Translations under genes and position numbers: made by a program
Shown here: one piece after another, positions 1-13,200 of the stretch
How positions within the stretch are numbered: position 1 is the stretch's first letter
Layout of the letters: each line of letters begins with the position of its first letter
Notes under the pieces: generated by a model
Seen by the model: only the letters and a program-made list of their open reading frames with translations
Database searches by the model: none
Told to the model about the DNA's origin: nothing
Source of the DNA: Phytoseiulus persimilis
Lineage: Eukaryota > Arthropoda > Arachnida > Mesostigmata > Phytoseiidae
Reading direction: 5' to 3'
NCBI GenBank assembly: GCA_037576195.1
Contig: CM075101.1
Span: 51,212,001 to 51,276,000, forward strand
Length of the DNA: 64,000 nucleotides

Positions 1-880
1 CGAATCATCCCTCACCTAACGGACGCTGGGATAATGACCAACATCTTGGATCCCGGAGGGTTCTTGGAGTGAAATTTTGCATCTACTCCACTCGGGAGTT
101 GAGATCCAGGTGAGCAGACGACGGAAGTTGAGCACGCTGGTTTCCCACTCTGGAATGCACGCTGCCCTTCGGATTCCTCTGGACTCTTTCCCTCGAGACT
201 ACCAACCCTCGTTGATCTCACGTATGATTGAGTGTTTTCACTCCGTCCAGCAGGGTCATCTCCCAGTGACTCTATAGATGGATAAATTTCACAGATTCTC
301 TATGAATGATTCGGCAGAGGATTAATGAAAGGTTCTCCAGGCTTTCACAGAACGCGTGGAAGATAGTCTGACGGGAAAAAAATCAGCCCCTGCTCTGTGA
401 AGATCCCGGCTACGCCACTGTCGTCTCCAAGATGAAAAACTCTCACTCGACCCATGCTATGGCCTTTACTGATCCTGTGAGCCTCGGCTCGCGGGTCCCC
501 AGTATGTACTCGACTCCGTGAAAAACCCGAGAGCCACTGATAATTGAGTTTCATCCGAGGAATGACAGGATTCTCTTTCGAGCTCTCGCGTCGGCAGCAA
601 CTTTTGGAAATTCGGGACACGAACTTCGAGACCCCTGTTGTCGTAAACTCTTGTCGCACGAACGCTCGCGCTCTCCTCGGTAGTTCACGGAATACATTGC
701 TTTCTACCATCTTGATGCTCTATCCGTGGTCCAGACACACTCCGAGGTTGCCGTTAAGGACGCAGGATCACAGAGGAATATTTTGTTGTGACACTAGCCG
801 GCCTTCGGCCGACTACGCTGGCTGGGCCGTCCCTTGCTTCGGGAGTCCACTGCTGACAGACACACATTGCCTTACATGTA

Positions 881-1465
881 GTGCCATTAGGCCTTCGGGA
901 TTCGCATCCCGGTCAAACATGTGAGCCAACAAGATCTGGCAGTTTCTGGCGAGGACGTTCGTTTCTACCTTTTAAACGGGCCAGCACCATTGGTGAACTA
1001 TCTCCTTATTAGGCTAATATGCACATGTTGGCAGTCAAAAGTATGGTCAGAACCCCCCCCCCCCCCCCCCCCCCCCCCGGATTCATCGTCTTAGACTCCG
1101 AGGAGTGTGGTGAGATCGGCCCCAGAGCCGAGAGAATATGGACAAATCGATCCGGGAATAACCTTCTCAGGCTCCGGAAAGTATGAGGAGGGGATGGGGA
1201 AGGGCCGATGACGATGAGATGAGGCCTTGGATTCTGGCTTGCGTCTTATAGGGGCGTTGCACCTTATCGTCAGAATTTGCATACTGGTGATAGTATGGGG
1301 AGGGTCAGAGTTGGGGTGAATGGCGAGGAGGGCAGGGGTGGGCGGCTCATGTCCTTCCTTGAGAGCCGCCCTACATTACGCAGTTTGTTCCACGTCGATC
1401 AGATCATCACCGGAGGAGCCCATTGAGGACAAACAAACAAACAGACCTTGGATTTTTAAATATAT
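881..1465 (+). repeat. Dispersed repeat, copy A (contains the poly-C tract)
   Basis: Diverged copy of the repeat at 28471-29370, same orientation. Shared landmarks in the same order: a GGATTCGCATCCCGGT-like box, AACTATCTCCTTAT, GTATGGTCAG, GATCGxCCC/CGGAATAA units, GGGGCGTTGCACCTTATCG with CTGGTGATA, ATGTCCTTCCTTG, GTTCCACGTCGATC and GACAAAC. The copy is shorter than B because B has extra internal units. No coding capacity seen. Probably an old non-autonomous mobile element. Confidence 0.65.
1053..1078 (+). repeat. Poly-C homopolymer, 26 bases
   Basis: An uninterrupted run of 26 cytosines inside dispersed repeat copy A, where copy B has ordinary mixed sequence. The exact length may be unreliable, since such tracts are error-prone in sequencing. 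Confidence 0.95.
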
Positions 1466-3117
1466 AGATCCAAGTTTGTCCGCATTCCTTCTGAGATATA
1501 TGGTAGAGTGGATTCCGGGATCAATCTGATCCGACCTTTCCGGATCCGGGGAGTACATGGAAATCCACCGAGTAGATGTGTATGTGGCTACATTTAGCAA
1601 TGGAATTCGGGTGTTGCGAGAATCGGGAGCTCAATGCTCAAAAATGTGAGCTCTCGCGACAGTGAGAAGGACAACTCAGATACGAGAAAAGCCAACCGCT
1701 CTCGATCCCCCACTCCGAACTCTCAACTCCTACTCATCGTCATATTTGAGCCTTTTCACCGCCTCTTCCCAGATGATCACGTTCTACTTCCCTCGCCCCT
1801 TCCCCTAACTCAATCTCGCTCCACTGTTGCTCCCTGAGTCTCCATGCTCCCCTTCAACTTTCGTCATTCTCCTTCCCATTTTATGTTGTACTCTTTTCCG
1901 TCTCTCTTTCCACCGGAAGGCGTCTCCTCCATCCCTCTCCCCCCGAATTTTCTCGCTCCGGCTCCCCCGCCCCCTTTATAGTTCGTCCGAGCCTCCTCTC
2001 TCCCGCGATTCCTCTTCCTAATTTCCCTCACGAGCCGGAAGACGAAGACGGATAGCTACAGCTGGAGCAGCTCTTCGTCAGCCATGCCCGGAATCGTAAC
2101 CGACACGAAATCAGATGGACAAACTGAGCCTCGAGCGGAAGAACGACGCGGAGTGGATGATAGAGGTGAGTAGGCCAGCTGGAGAAGGGGAAACTCGATA
2201 GAGAGAAAGTAGACAGAAAAGAGGGAGGAATCGACAGATAAAAATTGGCCGACCAAGGACGCCATTTCATGATTAGTTTCTCGCTCAGAGTCCTAGCCAT
2301 GGCGCCCTGCCACAGAATCTAGCTTCATCCTTGACGAATGCTCAGCTCGGAGGCACGCCAGTTCTCGAGCGTTTCAGGATTCGGCCGAGCTTGGCTGTCA
2401 CCGCTGTCCAGCTCCTGACTTCCAGACACTCAAACTCCCCTTAGCTTTCGCCACGCTCTCTCTCTTTGCGACGTGTACATCGATTCTCTCCCGAAGTGAG
2501 CGATGCTCCGGAGGAAGATTGAGAAGAGCTTCTCATGCGATCAGAAAGGGCTTCGAGCACTCGGGATCCGTTCTCGAACCGGGGGCGGGCAGCTGGGCAG
2601 TTGCACACCTGAATGCTCATCTCCCGAGGACCTGCAGAGCTTGCGGTTGCTCAGGAGACCCTCGATTCCGTTGACATGCCCGAGAAAATAGAGTTCTGGC
2701 GGATTCGAGCTCCGGGGGTTCAACCCCGTATTTCCGTGGAGGAAGCCGCGGACGTCTTGCAATCCAGAAGTCTCGAGGCAGACGTGAGATGGTGGACGGT
2801 ATCCTCTTCTACAGGAATCGTTCGGATGGTTGAAGAGGAGGTTTCTTGCCGTGATCGGTGGTGCTTACTAAACAGCTATCCCGAAGATCTCCGAATCTTT
2901 CACTTGAATCAATTCTGGAAACTAGGGGCGATGTTTGTTATGACATCCATCATTCGTGATCATTTGCAACTAGCTCGAGTTATTCTGATCACAAGGGATG
3001 GTAGTCGGAACAAGCAACGTTTCTAGTTCCTTTGATAGATGCATCTGAAAGACTGCGAGATATCTCGGATAGCTGCCTCCCAGAGTTTCCTCTGAATCCT
3101 CAGCTGTCTCTCTTTAT

Positions 3118-3285
3118 TGCCGGGTCATCTTCTGGACTCCCGGCTAGGAGTTGCAAATACCCGAGTATCAGGAAACGGGTGAATACCCGTGGAGCCAGGT
3201 ACCCGGCCTCGACTACCCGGGTTCACGGGTCCAGCCTCGGGTCTGATTCCCGGGACCAGAATCGGCTATCAGACCCGGTCCTGCG
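3118..3285. repeat. Cluster of CGGGT/ACCCG motifs
   Basis: About ten CGGGT or ACCCG words in both orientations within 170 bases, including ACCCGGGT palindromes. A related looser run of GGTTTTCGGGG/CCGGTTCTCGG type sits at 3355-3415. It looks like a degenerate simple repeat. Confidence 0.6.
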
Positions 3286-6097
3286 ACCACTGGCTGAGCG
3301 CAGAAGTCTCGTTGACTCTGAGCTGGGCTCGATTTTAGAAATAGAAACTGCTGGAACACCGGTTCTCGGTATTCCGGGTTTTCGGGGATACGGTTTTTCC
3401 GGATTCTGCAGGTGCTGAAGCGGTAGGTTGAGTCTAACTCGTGCAAACTCTCAAATCTCGTGCGCGACCAGCTATCGAATTGATTCAGGAAATCATCTAA
3501 AAAATCCAACAACCGGAGCTCTACTTTGCCCAATAGCATCCCCAGATCTTCTGTTTGGCTCCGTGATGAATCGGTCAGATGATGAAGCAGTCTGAGATTC
3601 AACGCGATCATGCGCTCCAGCTTGAATGTTCACGGCTCCTCCTTATCCTCGTAAGTGAGAAAAAGGAGTGGGTTGTGCCACTTCCCGTGAACGACAAATT
3701 CACCGGGGTCAGGTTCTCCGAGCGACCGAGGGGTTCATTCACGAACTCCTCTCATGCGAATCCGTTGTCACTCATGACAGCCATTGCAGCATCGTCGGTC
3801 ATGTCATCAACGGGTTAGTTCACGCCGACGAGTTGACTCGACGCAAATACCAGGAGAAGGAGTTTTAGCGCGAGGAGGGAGGCTCACTTTTCCGTAAACG
3901 ACCGCTCGCTTGAGAATCGCTCAGAAGCTGGCTTGGAACCGGTTACACGGCTTAAGGAATGTTCTTAGCCGGATGCAGACCGCTTTCACGGATGAATCCT
4001 CCGGCTAGATTGTGATTCAAAGCCGCCCAGAACCCGACTGCGGCACTCAGTGACGAGCTCCCGGAATCTTGAGACGATTCTGAAGCATCGACTTTCGCCA
4101 ACTCAACAATGAATGAGGAGCATTCACAGAGTCGACTGCACAAGCACGACTGCGTTCCAGAGACGATTCAACGCCAGTCCTAACGGTGGTGTGAAGCTCG
4201 ACCTGTTTGAAATTTTCCCCGTTGACTCAATGTTCCCAATGACTTCAGCCTCCGAGAGGAGAAGCTCCCATTCTTGGTAACCTGCCTCTGCTAGCTCGGT
4301 GTTTCCATGCAGCAAGGCCGAAGAACTGAAGAGCGGATACTGAAATTCACATCCTCTGAGCCGACTTATTCTTCCTGAAGTTGACTCGGCTCGTCTCTTC
4401 GCGTGGTTACTCCAATTTCTCTCGGGCAAGTATTCCCCGAGATGGTTCCAGAAAGCGCGTAAGGTCCCTTTGCGGGCGGGGACACAAAAACGCCAAAGGT
4501 GTCGCGTCAGCACAACTTTAACAAAGAAGCGTAAGCTCCATTTATTTTATTGTGTGGGTGAGTCTCGATCAGCAAGATTCTCACGAAGGATTTGTAGAGC
4601 GGCTTACGCTGTCTTTCTCGCCTCCTTCCCCGAGCGCTCGACTCTCACTCTCAGCCAGAGCTCGGAACGACCATCTAAAACGAAACGCAAGCCAGTCAGT
4701 TGCCTTGCTGTCCCGCGAAACCTCAAAACCCTGCCGTAAACTACTGTTGCAACCCCGACGCGAAACGACTGCCTCGGCACTTCTGGATCCAATAAATATA
4801 GCAGGAGAGGATCGTGGTGGGCATGAGCCAGCGAAACAAACCGACAAACAGGAAAACGCTACCGAAAGCAAGCGGAAGATAAGCCCCGATTGGAACAAAT
4901 TGAGCCACGCGAGACCTCGCTTCCTTCCCGAAGCAAGGATTTGCCGATTTGCAACACATCCGCAATGTATTCGATGCCAGCAGCGACCCCTGGCTTCTTG
5001 CGTCCGGAGTCGCAAACACGCCTCATGAAAATTTCAGCATGGACAGCAGAATTATAAAAGTGGAGCGAAACACCGAACGAGGAAGAAGCTTCGACACCCG
5101 TGGCTTCCTCCATCGAACACGAGCCGCTCTCCATCGAAACAGCTTCCTCCGAGGGACGGTTCTCTCCGGATTATATTCGCGGGAAGTGCAGCAGGTACCT
5201 CGAGGAGGAAACCTCTGAAGGAATGAAGTAATGCTCGACCTCTGACACACCAATCCCATAGCGCTTCTGAAGGGATTAATACGGCACGTCGTTCAGAAGA
5301 TGATAGGGAACGAGCACGTTCCCATCGGGCTTTTCTGACTTCAGTGGCATCCGGCGATGAGGATTCGGTGACTACTCTTCGAACTTCCCACATTCCTCAC
5401 TGATGACCCGCTGCAGTTGATCCGTCCAAAATATCAATGGTATCCCGTCCTGTTCGCCGAAGGAAAGAGAAATGCTCGCTGGGCGTCCCGGGTTCACACC
5501 AGGCGGAATCGGGGGGAGGAAGTGGTAAACAGAGCGACGGCGGCGGAAGCGATCAGAATCCCAGAACAATTCCAGTCAAAAGGTATTTCTTAGCTCTCAT
5601 TATTGGTACTTGCTCTCGGTGCCTTCCAATCGATGCGTCGATTCTCGCTCTGTGGCACGGATGTCACAACGACGCAACCCCCACTCCCCTTCCTTGGTCC
5701 ACATCGGAGTTTTGGCATGTTTCTGAGTCTATGTTGCCCCCGGCTCGGAGCGCCCAGATGGATCAGCATGCTCAAAGTGGCGCAAGAGTTGAAGTTCCAA
5801 TGTTTTCCCGCTACACTTCGCTCGGTCGAACAACTCGCGGAACTCGTTTCGCTGCAATTTATAGTTCTGTACGGGAGACACTCCCCCTTTGCCGGGGAAT
5901 CTCACGCCATATTGTATCTGGTCTTACTATGGAACGCAGGACCTTGATGTCAACTACCGTCATGTCCCTCTATAGTGATTGATGCGGAGGCGCTCAGATT
6001 CCGTGAGGAAGAACTAGAAAGGAACGCTTTACCACGATCTCGTCTTTTCGCATATGCACTGGCGCCGCGCCGGCTCGAGCGCCGTGAGAGACATCCC

Positions 6098-6112
6098 ATC
6101 ATCATCATCATC
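6098..6112 (+). repeat. (ATC)n microsatellite
   Basis: Five ATC units in a row. Confidence 0.8.
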
Positions 6113-9100
6113 CCGAGCGAAGTGGGAGCCTCGACGAGGTTTGCGGAACCCGTTCACCCGCAAAACATTGCCTGAGAAGAACGAGCTCGAGCGGTGGGGG
6201 TCTTGATGGAGACAGCTCGCGCGGCTCGGACGACCACTCTTGAAAGACTGCGTGGATCCTCTGACATGCGCGATGGTTCAAGAAACATAGGTGTTCGTAG
6301 CATCAGCTCTCCTTGGAGAGGATCGCTCCTACCCAGGGGCCCTCAGCTGCCGGGATGTAATTTCTCGAGTTTGTCGGTTACCGTTCCGGATATCTACATC
6401 GAAGGAAAGTCGTGTTCGAAGATAGCGTCCCGCCACGACAGAGGAAACACGGCGATACCCTACTTAGACCCTGACAACTTGACAGTGGTAGCCGTTGCTG
6501 TAAATCCCACCATCTTGGAATGAGAGTTCGAACGAGAGGAGGTGACTTCGTTGGGCGTCCATTTGATGCAAAGGACAGGTTTTTTGGACACGGGGCGGCC
6601 ATACGATCACGGTAGAAGTAATCAGAGAAATCGAGTGGATGGGCATTCTCGCGGCGCGGATTCCGGGTAACAACAAGCGTTACCGTGGACAGTAATAATT
6701 CCTAGCACGTCGTCTGCGCCGTCACATATCGGTGTAGATGGTCACACTTGACTGGTTGATCCTAGCACAAACACCATGCTGCCAATTACATCGATGCGCG
6801 CGCTATCGCTAGCCAAGCGTCCATGCGTGGAACCGGGCGAGGCGGACCATGAGCCTACCACTGGCGCCAATTTTTCACTGGCGGCATCAAGGGCGGTCGA
6901 ACAGCTCTAGAGAGATGGAAACCCGGAAGAAAGAGACGAAAACATCCCTTGTGAGGCCCGTTGTGACGAGAAAGCTGCGCTCCTTCCTTCGACTCTGATC
7001 GGCAACGCCTTGGCTTCGGGACTCCATGTCGGTTGGTGTCTCGAACGACTCAATAGTAACGCTTCGTAATGATTGTTTTGTGCTCGCTCTGGTTCACGCG
7101 CCGCATTTCCACACCATGTGGCTAATTCTGTGGATGCACCCCCGAGTGACGGGAGATGCAGTCGAGAGGAACGCCTCGAGCCCAGTGTTTCTCAACGTTG
7201 AGCTCCTGACCCAACGGTGGGTCACGGAGTCCCGCGATGGTTAGCCCCAGAACCCTGAGCACTTCAATGACGCGTTGGCGCTGGATGGCGGAAGGTCGCT
7301 CCGGACGTGCTGGGTATCGGAATGGTTGCTGAAACCACCGCGTAGAGTACATACGTCCTCTGTAACTTCCCTGAACAATGTTCCCGACTTTTAGGTTTGC
7401 TCCGATGAAATCGCATTTCTAATCACATCAGGTGCTCGTTTGTGAACAATGAGATGCTAAACCAATTTCCGCAGCGGGAACCTCGCTGACAGTCAGGATG
7501 TGAATTTTCCTCACTGCGCCTCAGTTCTGAACTCTGCTCGAGTGCGCTTCTGGCACCCCCGGGAACGATAGCGTGTCGACGGCAGAGTTTGCGATGATGT
7601 TGTGACGCGTATTCACCTGAGGGAATGATTTCCCTCTTTTTCCTTCCCCTCGCCCACCTCTATTTCCCCTCTACCTCGAATAGGCGTGCGGCGAGGAAGT
7701 GAAATTCGGCCCGAAACAGATGAGAACCATGGAAAACAATTTCGAAAAGTGGGTTCATCAGAATGGAGCGTCAGCTGTCATGCGCTCGACAAAACGTTGA
7801 CATGGTTACGCAAATCGCGAAACGCGCAGACCACACGGCCATCTCGTCGACGGAATCCGCTCAGTCGGTCGATCTAGATCACGGATGCCTTTGTTCCACT
7901 CAAAATTCATCCATCAGCCATATTGATTTCCAAAACTTCTAGAATTCTTATCCACGGAAAATGTCGGGCCGCAACGGGGCATCTTCGAGTGCTTTCCATG
8001 ACCCCAGGAGCGCGAGCAGAGCCGATGTTGGCCCCAAGGAGGCATTGCAGTTTCCGAAATCGTATATCCCGTATCAGGAATTTCCGGCTGCAGAGAACTT
8101 CTCGATGCGCTAGCCTGTTCGAACAGAATACTCGCAGAAGGAATCTACGTGGGAGCCGAGGGGCTTTATCCAACGAATTCCCAGCGGATGTTTGTCGGAC
8201 GCCTTCATCGTCCTTTTACCGACGGCTCCAACCGGCGGTCACGATTCCCTGGACCAGAACCTGGGATTGCAGCAACATGGGGGAGCATTCTGGGCGATTT
8301 TCGAGAGAGCTGTTCGCTTGAATTGTTATCGATTAGGATGCAGAAACGTACGACGAGGGTTTGTACGCACTATCAGAATCCTATCAGCTTATTCGTGTTT
8401 CACATCGCGGTTCATCGATTATCACATTTCCGCGAAAAATAGAGAGATGGCGAGTACACTGAGGAACATTGACAGTGTACTTTCTCATATCAATGAGGCG
8501 AACTTCGAGGAACCATAAATCGATGAACTCCGACTGGGCATCGCCGAAAACCACAGATTTTGAGGATCTCGGTTCTCGGTTGTTGCTGAGCCGCACAGTA
8601 AGGAACGCGAAACAGCGCCATCTCTCCATTGCTTCAATTGTCGAATCATGTAATCATCTCTCCGAGTTCGACATTGGTAGGGAACGGTATTCAGCGAGGG
8701 AAAATGACTGTTATATTCATTACCAGACCCCAGTTTCTTTTGGTCGGTGTTGGACCTCATGTGATTGGTCCTCCAAAAAAAAACACAGAACCACCCGGTT
8801 TCGGATCTCAAAACATGGACCCAAGCGTGACTCACCAAGCTCGCTCAAGATTTTCTGGCATCAAAATCGAGCCAAACCTACCGGGCTCACGCTCTGCTTC
8901 GTTCATGCTCTCGGACTTCGGGTTGTGGCTCCTAGGGCTCGACATGATGTTTTCGTTGCGGAAAATATCATGCACTACCTGGGTGCTGCTTTCCAGGGAC
9001 CCGACGCAGGCGAGTTACGTCGCTCGTCGCAGTTCTCAACCGCCGTGAAAAGATGCGGTTCTAATGGTCTCGGAGCTGCCGCTGGGCTTCCCACTAGAAA

Positions 9101-10248
9101 AATAGCTTTGGTGAAGCAGAGCGGAAGATTTCGACGAGAATAAAGAGTTCAGTGAACTCGCCCAGGATTCAGTTCTTGCAAAACACCTTGTAGTGAATTG
9201 GCCGTGATTTATCCTCCTACTGTGCCGATTCACTTCTCTGTGCCGTTGAGCTCTCCGACCAGCTGCATTCTCCCAGCAACGTATCGTCGCCATGGCTGCT
9301 GTTCTGCCCCTGTTGTCAAGCTTCGGACAAGCAGGCCTCGTGCAAGCCTAGCTCCCGCCTCGCCTGCGCACAGGCCAGTAGCAAGCACACGCGTAAGCAG
9401 CATCACGTTAATGTCGTTGTTTCCTCCGTCTCGTACTTTTTTCTCCACTTGTTATTCCCTCTGTGAAGGGGTCTCTACGCAGGTGCTCAGAGGAGACATC
9501 GCCGAGGGAACACGCGCTTCCTAGAAGCATGCAACCAGGCGCGCTACTCCGCTCACTAGTCTTATTCCTCATCGCTCATCATGCGATGTTCTTGTGTCTG
9601 GAACGCGTCGAAAAACCCTCTCCTGTCGCCTGGGAAACATTGTTACGTGTGTGTTTTTGAGTCGACAGTCGTCCTTGTCTCCTCCGACCCAGACGTTGTT
9701 AGCGCTGACGCGCCTACGTAGGTCCTTTCTGTTGCATGGTAATAAACAAGGAGGGCGGGGGACGGTAGGGGGACTCTCGAAGGAAGACTCGCGGGTTGCC
9801 ATCCTCTGAAGTCGCTAGTGGATTAACCCACGCCGGGCAGCATGCAGCCAGAAACTCCCACTCGGAGTCTCGTTGTACCGACTGGAAATCACGACTTGGA
9901 TGCGTGCGATCCAGTTTTCATCAGAACTGAGATACGTCTGTCGGTCACAACTAAGCAGACCGCCGTCGAGTTCTTCCTTGAGTTTGCTCGTGAATACAGG
10001 ACCTACCTGCGAGGGACTTATTCGGTGATGCAAAACCGGCTCAATCATCGTTTGACATTCCGACAATCGTGATAGTCAGGGGCAGGCACGTATCCAGGTC
10101 GGCCCAATCCGCGGCCGTTCCTTCCTCGGATTCTGTTCCGTCTGGCTCGTCGCAAGAAGGGCGGCTTTTGGTACGAGCAGTGGGCTCCGCTTATGGTTTC
10201 TCCAGCATCGAAGGAGCTCTATCCGAGTTCTCCCTCAACGAAGTTCTC

Positions 10249-10288
10249 GGTTATAGTGGAGTCCGGTATGCCGGACTCCAGAATAACC
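10249..10288. repeat. Inverted repeat / hairpin, 18-base arms
   Basis: The left arm GGTTATAGTGGAGTCCGG (10249-10266) and right arm CCGGACTCCAGAATAACC (10271-10288) pair at 16 of 18 positions around a TATG loop. The GC-rich inner 10 bases pair perfectly. No gene is recognised beside it, so a role cannot be assigned; it could be the palindromic end of a small mobile element. Confidence 0.85.
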
Positions 10289-13200
10289 GAAGTCAAAGGA
10301 ACCTGGAAGAAATCGGATTCGATCCCGAGGACGGATCGGCTCGACTCGATTCAGTTCAGCATCTTCCTTGAGAGCTCTGAGAACGATGGAAAGCTTCGAT
10401 TCAGATCTGGTACTGGTTGGGATTCATATTCCCGGAGTTTATTTTGTGAGCTGAGTCGCCGGAAAGTGTGATCAGACTGTCCTTGTCGCGGATACTGGGG
10501 ACGAATCTCCATCTAGTTTTCAAAACTTGAGCAGAATTATACAGCTTGTACTCCACTTGGTTGGTGATTTGATGCCATTGCGAGGTGAACTTGGTCAACT
10601 TCTCGGCAAGCTGCGGGTCGATGTTCCCGGCGAGATATCGAAGACTTTCGGGAAGTGCCGTGGCATTCGGAGCTGTCGGGATCGTATGTCTTCTCGCCCT
10701 CCGCCACGCAGTAGGCTTCCACATGGAAGGTAATAAACGCGTTTTCCGGAAACTACTTCGTGACCGTGATGAGGCGGTTCTCATGGGATGGTCCAAATAT
10801 GCGTTCACTCCAGGAAGCGGAAACCAGTGCAAAAATATTCGCGCATAAAATCCGATAGGCTCCGAGTATGATCTGGAATCGCTAAACGGGGGACAGTGCT
10901 ACGTGTATGGAAGAGCGCTGTCACCGGGGAGTCGAACTGAATACGTGAAAACCCCCGATTTCGAAGCCATCCAGGAAGATCGCGAGACTGTTCTCGTTGC
11001 CCATAGCCCCCGAAAACCCCATATTTTTCCAGTTAGGGTTTTCTGAACCGTTTCTCGCTTCTTACGACTCATGTTCGGAAGCCTGAAAAGAACAAAAAGT
11101 TCGATGATTAACGTTCGTTACTGATGTCTGACGCTTACTTTGAATTCCTCGGAGGGCTTACGACAGTGTTCTTGATTCTCGTGACGGGGAAAAGCATAAA
11201 TAACGTCGGAAGAACATAGTTTGAGACAACCCCTGTTCGGTCCTCGGTTTCGAGATGTGTTTCAAAGCTGAGCGCTACTTCGTTGAGTGGTCGCTGCGTG
11301 ACTTCTCCTCGGCTATGAACGGGGAATGCCACATATACGTCGGGTGCATACCGCGCGACTCAGGAGCCCAGGAGGCATTAGTTCGTGTTCCTCCGTCGGC
11401 GGTTTTTTAATTACGGTCTGCGTGCCCTGATTCTTTCTATCGGGCTCCACAGCCTTCTTCCGAGCCCTCCTTCCTATTCAAGCCCAGTCGTCGTCTACAA
11501 ACCGCACCACTAAAAACCCAGCTGCATAGCGTCTAAAGGCGTTCCTCTCCCACACTGATAGCGAGAACGTTTTTACGCTTCGCGGTACTTTTGTGTGGCT
11601 CTGTTTGTGCGCCTTTCAGGGTGTTCACCAGCGTCGGAGAAAGTCGTTCGAGATGGTCGGGGTGTTAGTGTCGCTTCGTCGCCACGGTTCGTGCGACTTC
11701 TATCGGGCGTCCCAACAACAGCAGTGGCCGATACATCGCTTCAGCGAGTGCTATTGGCAGATTATGGCGGATATGTGACACGGCATTGACAAAAAGTTGC
11801 CCAACTCTATCGGAAGAATCGTTTTCAACACTTTGCTTCACTGGGAATACGATTGCAGCGACGACTCAACTAGGATATAGCGCCTTGCGGCTTTGCTCGA
11901 GTCTGTCGCGGCATGAGTTAATCCGGATAAGAGAGAAATTGGGCGATTTGTTTATGTAAATCAACAAGAAAGGTCATGGAAGTTGGAACAACAATCAGTC
12001 GCGCGGGGCGAAGAAGACCGACTTCATTCCACTGAGTCTCAAGCTTCGGTGTCCCAGAGCTGAGCACGGGGCACGGGCTGTATCGGTGAGTCTGGCTGGA
12101 GTGGTCGGCGCCCACCAAGCCGGGAATGAGTCAACCCATCGGACTCGAAGGAGTCAGAGCTGATTCGTGGTATGGGTAAAAATCGCTCCTTAATTACCAC
12201 ACTCATGCCGAACGCGGGATAAAGTCGACTGGACACGGAAAAACAGCGAAAGGTATCGCGAAACCCGATGACGACAATGGGTATTGCGGGGTGGACTCCG
12301 AATTCTACGCAAAGCAGAGAGGGAAGATAAATTTTCGATCGAGGAAGAAACTACCGACCGTGGAAACCCAGTGTTCGAATCTGGTACCTCCCACATGTCA
12401 AATCAATCGGCATCAGCCCAAAACCTGTTTGATGGCGCGAAATGTCAACGTGGGACGTCGCTCACGGTATCGGCGGGGAGCGGAAACAACGGGATGCTCT
12501 GACAGCAGATATTTCGCGGCCCCTCTACTAGTTGTTGTTCCCTCTGGGGCGAGATATCGACGCAGCCGGAGTCGACCTTGTTCCCGGGTTTGAAGCGTCA
12601 GCGATTCTAGCGAATCTCAGCTGAATATTCTCAACTCGCCTTGTGTATTCCACGACTCCGGAATGTGATCAATCGAATTGGATTCCTTCGACAGTTCAGT
12701 CGAGCCCTGATTCGTGCGGGAGCTCAATCGTGCAGCAGCTGGTCATCACGACTGGCTCGTTCGCGGGTTTTGAGAGGACCACATGCAGTCAGAACTTTGA
12801 GGACAGTCGGGACTCCGGCTCCGAGCCGGATGGTGTTCAGTCAGCAGCGGCGACCGACAAATGATCCGATGAGAAATGGGAATTCCCAAATGCTTCACCT
12901 GGAAAGTCACGGGATCACCCATTTCCTGCCATCGAGGGTTGCTTCGACGCTCTTACGTGGCATTTTGTCTCGAATGAATTTCCCAGACAAAGAAGAAATA
13001 AATATTTGAAGGTCAGTGAGGTTTCAGGCGCACGCTCAACGTTTGGCTTCCAATGGACCCCGATCATTCTAACCGCGCCCTCAAGGATGAGATGATGATA
13101 CGATTCTTTTCTCCGGAAGAGCAGCGAGGGTACGGCAATTCAACTGCATATACGTAGTCTCGGACGGGGGACAATCGGTCCTGGGATGGTTGACATGGTT

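Larger units (their letters stand above)
1466..10248. other. No recognised gene
   Basis: Apart from the CGGGT cluster and the ATC microsatellite, nothing here is identifiable. The longest open frames are 181 residues (5437-5982, plus) and 224 residues (8469-9143, plus). Neither has a domain I know, and both are near chance length for a region of this size and GC content. The minus-strand frames at 3952-4513 have exon-like composition but no usable start or splice pattern. Confidence 0.5.

Noticed and set aside
408..422. GCTACGCCACTGTC shared between 409-422 and 63737-63750, possibly terminal direct repeats of a huge element.
   Set aside because: Only 14 bases match and the flanks differ; a match of this size can arise by chance or from a low-copy repeat in 64 kb.
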